11,077 nt of DNA, taken from positions 1 to 11,077 of the forward strand of contig CAJVPP010003665.1 in the NCBI GenBank assembly GCA_910592005.1, in the 5' to 3' direction. The notes under the pieces are model-generated. The model was not told the DNA's origin, searched no databases, and saw only the letters and a program-made list of their open reading frames with translations. Positions within the stretch are counted from its first letter, which is position 1. Each line of letters starts with the position of its first letter. This document shows, one piece after another, positions 1 through 6,332 of the stretch. A program made the position numbers and the translations under genes. Origin of the DNA: Funneliformis mosseae. Its lineage: Eukaryota; Glomeromycota; Glomeromycetes; Glomerales; Glomeraceae.

Positions 1-152
1 CCTTCAGCACAATTTATTCCGCAATATGGATGGAAGGTCCAAAATGGAAATTGGACGAAGAGGCTGAAATTTGGAACAGTGACGGACCAATTAAAGTTAT
101 TTTAAAGCGGTTAGATAATTCACAAAATATGAGTCAAGAATTTGTAAAACAA

Positions 153-440
153 GTAAGTGATTGATTTGATCATTGAAACGAAATAGGGTTTGCTATTAAA
201 TCATGTTCGGATCATATGATTTATTATTCGAGATATCCTCACGTGATAACTCCTAGATCTGTATGATCCGTAACGTGTTTTAATAGTTACAGTATATATG
301 TCACCGGGATTTTTCTTTTAAAGTATACATTATAATAGTTAGATTAAATCAACATCCTTGTGCCCACAATATTTACTCTTTTCTGTTTTATTTTTAACTT
401 TCACTAAAAAAAGTTATATAGATATCACCGTTGTTTACAG
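153..440 (+). other. Intron of copy A
   Basis: A perfect GTAAGT donor follows codon CAA in phase 0, and the acceptor TTTACAG precedes AAT in phase 0, so splicing keeps the frame. The interior aligns with the intron starts of copies B and C (block around TTGCTATTAAA and TCATGTTCGGATCATATG). The last codons before the acceptor stay open in frame (reading HRCLQ) and are conserved in B. The true acceptor could therefore be the upstream TATAG, but that would need a different donor phase. The 288-nt length is less than half that of the copy B intron. Confidence 0.6.
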
Positions 441-676
441 AATGGCGCTTTGGCTGATTGTTTTGGTATGATTAAGAATTCAACCTCATGTTATATTTTC
501 GTTATGAGATATTATGAACAAGGAGATTTATATGAATATCTTGAACAATCTACCGGGCTTCTTTGCTGGAGAGATATAGTAGATATGCTATGGTCAATAG
601 CAGCTGGTCTTAATGTTATTCATGAAGCTGGTCTCGTTCATGGGTATATTCACGGAGGAAATATATTAGTTGAAAA

Positions 677-947
677 CAAAGCAGACGCAATAGATACCAG
701 AGTCTCGGATAATGGTGTGCACGATCCAGTTGACAAAACGTCACAACAAATCTATGGAGTAATACCTTTTGTTGTTCCAGAGATATTTTTAATAGAAATA
801 CTCAACGAAAAGAATATACACGAAGAATAAACGAAGCAGATTCAATAGATATTAGGATGGATAACGGCCCGGCTGATAAACCATCAAAACAAATCTATGG
901 AGTAATACCTATCGTTGCTCCGGAAATCTTTAATAGACAAAAGAATC
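677..947 (+). repeat. Tandem duplication of kinase activation segment in copy A (degenerate)
   Basis: Two adjacent units each run from an EADSID-type sequence through the DFG-like motif and KQIYGVIPF to an APE-like motif: unit 1 about 677-812 (VVPEIF) and unit 2 about 832-947 (VAPEIF). The CAATAGAT anchors are 155 bp apart. Unit 1 has the same two extra bases after its PEI codons as unit 1 of copy B, which throws its end out of frame, and a TAA at 828-830 separates the units. Unit 2 has small deletions around the DFG-like motif (reading MDNGPADKP). Confidence 0.75.
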
Positions 948-1179
948 TGTTGTTTACAGTTTTGGCATATCAACTTTATGAAGATTTTGGAAATTGGGTT
1001 TCCGCCATATGTGATGATCCAAATACGTCTGAATTGTCTGATCAATTTGACGTTGCGGAAGAGGCAAATTTGGAAAATCTGTTTCTGGTCATGATTTATC
1101 GATTCATGAAAAGGCAATTTATACTAGTCCGTTAAATCCCTATATAAGATCTTAGCCTTTTTTATACGGCAAAATGTAA

Positions 1180-1405
1180 AAAAAAAAAATGAGAAATTAA
1201 CGATTTAAATTTTACTAGCACTTTTATTCTCGTTATTATTAGGTAAAAAAAAAGGCCACCGTTTAGATACGATTTTTATCTTAATTTATTCACGTTATTC
1301 GTTCATTTCGAAGAAATCACTTACACAGTCATAAATCAAAATTAAGTAATTATTGTTTTCACATTAGTATGCATTTTTAGTAAGAATTTAAACAATAAGC
1401 ATAAT
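1180..1405 (+). repeat. Conserved 3' flank of the kinase-like copies (A copy)
   Basis: This non-coding block follows the LYGKM-stop codons and is shared with 8312-8548 (copy B) and 10456-10645 (copy C). Common landmarks in order are an oligo-A run, TTATTTCTCGTT-like sequence, a GGC(A)n GGC-CAC segment, TACGATTT, TCAAAATTAAGTAAT and an ending at AAGCATA. It shows that the duplicated unit extends beyond the coding region and that the C-terminal stop is genuinely homologous. It may include the 3' UTR, but no convincing polyadenylation signal can be singled out in this A/T-rich context. Confidence 0.7.
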
Positions 1406-1839
1406 TCAAAAAAATAAATAATAAATTTAATTAGTCACACATACGAACATTCAAATAGGGAAAGGAAAGTTTATGAAAGAAAATATATTGTTTAATATTA
1501 TAATTTTGACTTACAAAAGAAATAATTATGTTGGTGCAAAATATTTGACGATTGCATGATCATAAGTTCTTTTATTAAACATGAGATTTGGATGTAGCCA
1601 AAGATGGTATGGTGCAAACTGGTTATATACGTAAAGTGAAATCAATTCATTTATTAGTTAAAAAGGTCAATCCCATTGAAAGATTATCCTTTTGAATATG
1701 AAATTGAGTCATACTAATCATTGACTTGGTTACTTGAAGTGTTGTATTTTATAATTTAAGTCATATATATATAACGTTATTAAATTAACGCTATTTAGAT
1801 GTAAATTTCACGAAGATAAGTATAATACATTTTGACAAG
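1406..1839. other. AT-rich flank of copy A, homologous to the flank of copy B
   Basis: No gene is seen. Patches match the region downstream of copy B at roughly 8640-8940, for example CCATTGAAAG followed by TTTTGAATAT, an AGTCATACTA block and AAGATAAGTATA. This means the duplicated segment continues up to the transposon insertion at 1840 and resumes after it at 2285. Confidence 0.5.
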
Positions 1840-1841
1840 TA

Positions 1842-2282
1842 CCGTATGCCTCCGAAATTAAGCACCCTTTTTTTGCTATAGAGATGCTTAATTTCGGGTA
1901 CTAACAAAATTGCTAAATTTTCAATCTCAGAAGCTATGTAAAAATGATAAATGCTTTATATTTCTAACACGTTTCTTTTAGGGGTCATATAAAAGAATCC
2001 GTAAAATAAGTTTCGCGAAAGTGGATATAATTTAGCGGTAATTCCGGGTGTGTTAACGGTGAACGATAATGACGATAATAGTAGCATTGATGGTGACGGC
2101 AATCATTAATAATGATGAAAGAAATATTGATGGCAAAGAATTCTTTAAAATAAATAAAAAAACATTGAAATTTATAAAATATTTAATAAATCGGGTTTGT
2201 TTTGCATTTATTTTATTTTCGGATACTAAAAAAATAAGATAATGCTTATTTTCGGGGAGTGCTTATTTTCGGAGGAATACGG
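1842..2282 (+). mobile_element. Deleted pogo-like (Tc1/mariner superfamily) element, 441 bp, TA duplication
   Basis: The ends are inverted repeats of 24 bp with two mismatches (CCGTATGCCTCCGAAATTAA... at 1842-1865; its counterpart at 2259-2282). A TA dinucleotide flanks each end (1840-1841 and 2283-2284), the target-site signature of Tc1/mariner/pogo transposons. The left end folds back on itself (CCGAAATTAAGCA 1852-1864 against TGCTTAATTTCGG 1885-1897). The right end carries TGCTTATTTTCGG twice (2243-2255 and 2260-2272). The interior holds a transposase relic (1971-2109) but is far too short for a complete transposase of about 400-500 residues, so it is non-autonomous. The corresponding site beside copy B (near 8916) lacks the insert. 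Confidence 0.8.
1971..2109 (+). pseudogene. DDE_1 (pogo/jerky-type) transposase relic
   Basis: Two abutting frames give a recognisable piece of the catalytic domain. From 1971 the frame reads VSFRGHIKESVK and then hits TAA (2007-2009). One base on, from 2011, it reads FRESGYNLAVIPGVLTVND and continues to a TAA at 2107-2109. In pogo/jerky-type DDE transposases the second catalytic Asp lies in a DSFRGH-like motif, followed some 20 residues later by an AVIPGG-L-T motif. Here the Asp position is Val and one Gly of VIPGG is also Val. It is therefore an inactive fragment, internally deleted before and after. The position inside the TA-flanked inverted repeats supports this reading. I rate the family assignment as likely, by motif recognition only. 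Confidence 0.65.
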
Positions 2283-2284
2283 TA

Positions 2285-4206
2285 TTTGTTTAGGCCAAAT
2301 GCATGGGATATTGTTGTTAAAAGATATGATCGCAGATTAAGAATCTTTAATTTTGTGAAACTGAATTCGGATTTTGTGATTAAAGTTAAGTTGTAATTTA
2401 TAAAAGTTTCTTTTGAAAATGTCAAATTTAATCTTGTACAACGTCACAAATTAAATTTTATATCCTAAAAAGGTCGTATAATGAAGGATAAATTGTTTAT
2501 GTTTCAATAAACCACTAAATTTTAATTTATATAACAACTAGATTATTTTTATTTGTAATCAAAGCTTATCATTTTTCAATAATATTGACAGTCGACAAAG
2601 TTTGTTACAATAATAATATGATTTTCAAAACGTTTCTTTTGATGCTGCTGTTAAACATTTCACGATAAATATAAATAAACATGAATTAACGGCGATAAAT
2701 TTTCCGTATTTTAAATGACATCCTTAACATTAAACCTTTTATCCGAGAAGATTTTGAAATAAGTTTTATTAATACTTCTTCAAAAAAATTATTTTCAGTT
2801 GACTTAATAAGATTTGTACGTTATTAACAGAGTAAAAAAAAAAAATTTTTTCTTATTACCCCTTAGAATATCTTTCATTATAACATCAAAAGAATAAGCG
2901 TACATAATCTTTGTTTTACATCTATTTTGTTACCTTTACTATTGTTTTTATAAATACTTCGGCAATGAATTGAAATGTCGATTAAAATCAAGTTGTATAT
3001 ACTCCGCATTATCCCTTGTTCAAATTTGGAAATGCATCTCATATTTTGATTCAAAAAATTATAACCAGAAACAAAAAATTTTCATCACTTCCCGAAATCT
3101 AATAACTCTAACAACTTACTTATATTTAATAATTTAACCAATTAGAAATTCGGTATTACAAAACGAAGGAACCAAATTGCGGAACTTCTTTATTCGGATA
3201 ATGGATTTTTGAAATTCCAAGCAGGGCTAATATTTGATGTTACAATATTTGTTTCCTTACTTTTCGATATTAGAAAAAAAGTATAAATTTTTTTTATATA
3301 TAATTCTCAGAACCTAGCAATCTTCCCAAATAAAAGTAGTATTGTGAATAAAACCATTCGATTGTGATTTTATTTAATTTTCATATGATTCAATCTGATC
3401 GGATTGGTCTCATAATCAAATGTGAGGTGTCAAAATAAATATTAAAAAAAAATAGTTACAAACATGACAATTTGATTGTTGATATTATTGATCCGCATAT
3501 AGCGAAATCACCTAGCGCTAGTATTTGCTATTAAAATCGAGTTACGGACATAGTAAACCTCCCAGTTTGTTACTTTCTTTTGCTCTTAAAATATTTCCGC
3601 CATAATTCCTTCGTTTTGATATTTGAAATGTTATTACTATTCATTTCCGAAATCTGCGTAAGAATCAACAATCATGTCGTGCAAATAAATACGTTGCATA
3701 TAAGGACTTCTCTTTTAAATTCATTTTAAATATTTCAAATCAACTTTCTAACAATAAAATTTAAATTATTAAGTTAAGCTCATGAAACTGATTGAATAAC
3801 AATAACAAATCAAGGTAGATACTATTATTTCCAAGAGTTTCTCTTTGAAGGATCAAAATGTTGAACATAATCAATTATTACTATTAATCGTTCATCCGAA
3901 AATTATTATTTCCAGTAATATTCAACATTGAATGAATCATGATATTTCTCATGTGCAATTCTCTTCCACCTTCATTATCATAACCATTTGAAATATATAA
4001 AAAGTTGGAACTAATATTCACGTATACATCGAGGTCCAATATTAGGTAAAGAGACCCAGATTGAAAGGTTTTTTCGACAAAAGTTGATCCATAAAATAAA
4101 TAAAATATCCTTTTTTTCGTACAACCATACTATAGAACAAATAAAATAAGTTAGATCGTAGCGAAAGATACACAAATTTATATGATTTTGAAAATTTTTT
4201 AGTCTA
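2285..4206. other. Long AT-rich stretch without a supported gene
   Basis: The first ~40 bases (to about 2325, CATGGGATATTGTTGTTAAA) still match the copy B flank. Beyond that I see no gene, RNA or clear repeat. Weak coding-like patches on the plus strand: 2617-2718 (YDFQNVSFDAAVKHF... to a stop) continued one frame over by 2714-2827 (NDILNIKPFIREDFE... to TAA), and 46 codons at 3146-3286 (KFGITKRRNQIAELLY...). These lengths are compatible with chance in A/T-rich DNA, so they are noted but not called as genes. A 10-bp palindrome CTAGCGCTAG sits at 3512-3521. Confidence 0.4.
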
Positions 4207-4429
4207 TTAGACGATTAATTCGATAGCTTGATGAAACGCATCTTTAGACAATCACCTAATGCGTTATCAATACGTTGTCAACTCTCGTTTAACAACATGT
4301 ATTCTATACTTCAATAGCCTTTGGAAATTCGTTTAAATGTTCCGCAATAGGATTTTTTAATTTGTAAGATGACCCAAAGGACAAATTCTGTTTCGCAGCC
4401 GATAATCGCCGATCATTGCAAATCTTTTG
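4207..4429 (-). pseudogene. Unrecognised minus-strand coding relic
   Basis: Read on the minus strand from 4429, one frame gives about 37 codons of protein-like sequence (CNDRRLSAAKQNLSFG, then KLKNPIAEHLNEFPKAIEV) to a stop. Another frame then gives NALGDCLKMRF, and the third frame gives KDAFHQAIELIV followed by TAA-TAG (TAA at 4207-4209). The way sensible stretches continue from one frame into the next suggests a former C-terminal exon broken by at least two indels and a nonsense change. I do not recognise the family. It lies on the same strand as the relic at 5442-5877, with the 535-bp element between them, so both could be parts of one older gene; that is conjecture. Confidence 0.4.
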
Positions 4430-4601
4430 CTTTTTTTTTTATCAATTTTTTTCGTTTGTATAGGATTGCAATAGTCTTATTTACTTATTCATTGTGAACT
4501 TGTTAAATAATATATAATATAAATTAATGTCGGGATGTAAATTAGCAATTTAACATCCCTAAGTACAAAACTAAACTTAATTTTAGCGATCATATATTAT
4601 A

Positions 4602-5136
4602 CAGTCCCCGTCAAAAGTAATGGCGGTGGGGACATTGCTTCTTGTGTAGACCACAGCAATTCCGTTATCCCAATTTGGCTCATTGTTATTAGACCAAATT
4701 GGATAATGGAATGTTTATATAAAAATAAACAATAAAAAAATAAATTAAAACTTTTTTATTACTCACCGAAATCACAATACCATCAACATTTATTAAAATG
4801 AGTTGCGAAGTCATAAAGTTCCTTTGGAATAGGAACGTACAATATTTGAGCTGATTTTAAAAAAAAATTGAGAAAAATATTAAAAATATTAGTTGCACAA
4901 AAAAAATTTCAAATGAAATTTTTTTTTATAATCTTGATAACTCAATATTACTTAACTGTATCAATAGCATGCTAATCATTGATGCAAATGGAAGACAAAC
5001 TACATATTAATTTATCAAATAAAATTTATAAATATTGTTTTTTATCTTTATTTTAAAAAATATTTACCTATATTTGATATAAAATTACGTATATAAGGTT
5101 AAACAAACTGTCCGCCATTATTTTTGACGGGGACTG
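4602..5136. mobile_element. Non-autonomous Tc1/mariner-type TIR element (MITE), 535 bp
   Basis: The 25-bp terminal inverted repeats differ at one base: 4602-4626 starts CAGTCCCCGTCAAAAGTAAT and ends TGGCGG, and 5112-5136 is its complement with A for G. TA lies immediately outside both ends (4600-4601 and 5137-5138), and the CAGT start is typical of Tc1/mariner elements. There is no open frame of note inside, so it is a MITE-like derivative. Just inside the left end is a long hairpin: 4660-4680 (TTCCGTTATCCCAATTTGG...) pairs with 4691-4711 across a 10-base loop with few mismatches. The near-identical ends argue for a fairly young insertion. Confidence 0.85.
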
Positions 5137-5304
5137 TACTTAAATTTTATTTTTTTTATATTTATTATTCAATAATGCTTGAAATTATAATTAATTGTAT
5201 TTATCCAATACATACCGATATGCAAATTATTTTATTAGAAATATTTTATTAAAACATAATTGATCGTACCTATAAATAATTTATCTTATTGTATACGTCT
5301 TATG

Positions 5305-5987
5305 TGAGCACCGATCCTTTTTCATGAATATTAAAATCACTTATTATTAGTATACACAAAGTTTGATTAGTTTATCATTGAATACACAAATTTTGTTCAC
5401 TTTATAATAAAGTAATCATATTATTTACAATTATGTTAGTTTTAGATTATATTTAGGTTATAACTTTGTGAAGAGGTACCAGGCGAAAGTTTAATTATAA
5501 TATTGTTATTAATGCAAGATAAAGGATTTCGGTTATTAGTGCTTTCGATTTTTGCCAAGTAATCATTGGGGAATTAGAGTGACAAGTGGTTTAAAAGGTG
5601 CCGTTACTGAAGTCTTTACATTTTCTGGTATATTAACTTGACTTGAATTTTGAATATTTGTGTTACAGAAACTTGAGTTTGAGTTTGAGCTATAGGAATT
5701 TGGATTTCTTGAGCAGTAGATATAGGCGAATCATTATATATCACAACTTTTATTTAAATCTTTCAACAACTCGAAGCCACTTTGCAGTATTTTTTCAGTA
5801 TTTGAAACTAGCGATGCTTATTGTAATTCATTGATTTCCTTCTGTGTTGGAAGTTGAGAGGCTTTTGTAAAGTTCATAATTGTTTCTTTATAAAGTTTTT
5901 TGAAAAAAGTGGAAGAATTTTAAAAAGTTTGCGAAAAAAGCGTGAGAAAAAAAGTTTGTGATCAATAATATTTAGGATCGGTGCTTA
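5305..5987. mobile_element. Possible inverted-repeat-bounded element containing a coding relic
   Basis: TGAGCACCGATCC at 5305-5317 and GGATCGGTGCTTA at 5975-5987 are inverted copies (13 bp, one mismatch; 11 bp perfect). These motifs are GC-richer than the surroundings, so a chance pairing is unlikely. Similar sequence just outside (TATACGTC before, ACGTATCC after) may extend the symmetry. No convincing target-site duplication can be defined. The 683-bp span holds the minus-strand coding relic at 5442-5877. It may be a decayed DNA transposon with part of its gene, or a gene fragment within a folded repeat. Confidence 0.4.
5442..5877 (-). pseudogene. Unrecognised minus-strand gene relic with start codon
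   Basis: From ATG at 5875-5877 the minus strand reads MNFTKASQLPTQKEINELQ, an in-frame TAA, then ASLVSNTEKILQSGFELLKD and LNKSCD, then stops. The next frame gives DSPISTAQEIQIPIAQTQTQ and VSVTQI. The third frame gives QNSSQVNIPENVKTSVTAPF and KPLVTLIP. A final frame gives NDYLAKIESTNNRNPLSC and runs to TAA at 5442-5444. The protein-like wording (Q/T-rich linker, amphipathic helical start) hopping between frames marks a once-coding sequence with several indels. I do not recognise the product. It sits within the inverted-repeat pair 5305-5987, which suggests, but does not prove, a transposon-borne gene. Confidence 0.5.
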
Positions 5988-6332
5988 CGTATCCATATTC
6001 AATAACCTTATTATCGGTCATGTTGAATAATAGTTGATTTACTGATCTGCAATTAAAAGAATTTCAACGTTATATTAATTTTTATGCACGTAACTTAGTC
6101 CTCATGGTACAAAATAAATTAATGTCAAATGATATGATTGACAGTAAATTAATTTAACAGTTTTAAATTTACGTAAATGATTTGTCGGTAAAAATGTAAG
6201 TGTCGCAAATTATAGTCTTGACTATGATTATAAATATGATATCTGGTTTATTCTAAGAAAAAAAAAAAAAATAAAAAATAAAAAATAAAAAAAACGATAA
6301 GAAAGACAGATAATTTTTTAAACTGGATTCAG
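5988..6332 (+). promoter_or_regulatory. Upstream region of copy B; no initiator exon identified
   Basis: The sequence is AT-rich, ending in an A-rich tract (6255-6295) shortly before exon 1. Copy B has no ATG in its N-terminal frame between the stop at 6311-6313 and the Cys-pair motif. Both B (AACTGGATTCAG, ending 6332) and C (AACTGGGTTCAG, ending 9467) have a conserved acceptor-like sequence at the same place. A separate first exon with the start codon is therefore expected here or further upstream, but I could not locate it with confidence. A small hairpin, ATAGTC-TT-GACTAT, is at 6212-6225. Confidence 0.3.
6255..6295. repeat. A-rich low-complexity tract with TAAAAAA units
   Basis: About 40 bases consist almost only of A with T every 6-7 bases. 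It is a slippage-prone tract, of no further meaning that I can see. Confidence 0.8.

Larger units (their letters stand above)
1..1179 (+). pseudogene. Kinase-like gene, copy A (5'-truncated by window edge, decayed)
   Basis: Exon 1 enters from the left edge (reading frame from base 3) and runs to 152. It encodes the end of the N-lobe, including the VAIK-like lysine in VILKRL (codon 105-107). A GTAAGT donor at 153 and a TTTACAG acceptor ending at 440 bound a 288-nt intron. Exon 2 reads from 441 (NGALADCFGM...) through the hinge and catalytic loop (HGYIHGGNIL: the HRD aspartate position is Tyr, codon 645-647) and a DNG in place of DFG (708-716), to a stop at 828-830. A second copy of the activation segment then follows (about 832-947). 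A deletion next joins it directly to the end of the C-lobe (AYQLYEDFG), and the tail is frameshifted by loss of one A near 1077 and stopped by TAG at 1153-1155. The final codons still match LYGKM-stop at 1179. Shared lesions and 98% identity of exon 1 with copy B are visible by eye. It is a pseudogene with high confidence; the family name is by recognition. Confidence 0.85.

Noticed and set aside
884..1117. Minus-strand open frame of 77 codons opposite copy A
   Set aside because: It is antisense to the recognisable kinase-like sequence and has no motif of its own.
3525..3538. TTGCTATTAAAATC, matching a word in the copy C intron
   Set aside because: It is a short A/T-rich match without extension on either side, so no kinase-like fragment can be claimed here.
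4532..4559. GGGATGTAAATT / AATTTAACATCCC fold-back considered as a terminator or element end
   Set aside because: It is a short imperfect hairpin without flanking duplication or gene; too weak in A/T-rich DNA.
5643..5834. Plus-strand open frame of 63 codons
   Set aside because: It lies opposite the minus-strand relic, whose translation is more protein-like; this one reads as low-complexity L/S/Y-rich sequence.
6104..6157. 17-codon ATG frame upstream of copy B considered as the missing first exon
   Set aside because: It ends in TAA with no GT donor before the stop, and has no counterpart seen upstream of copy C.
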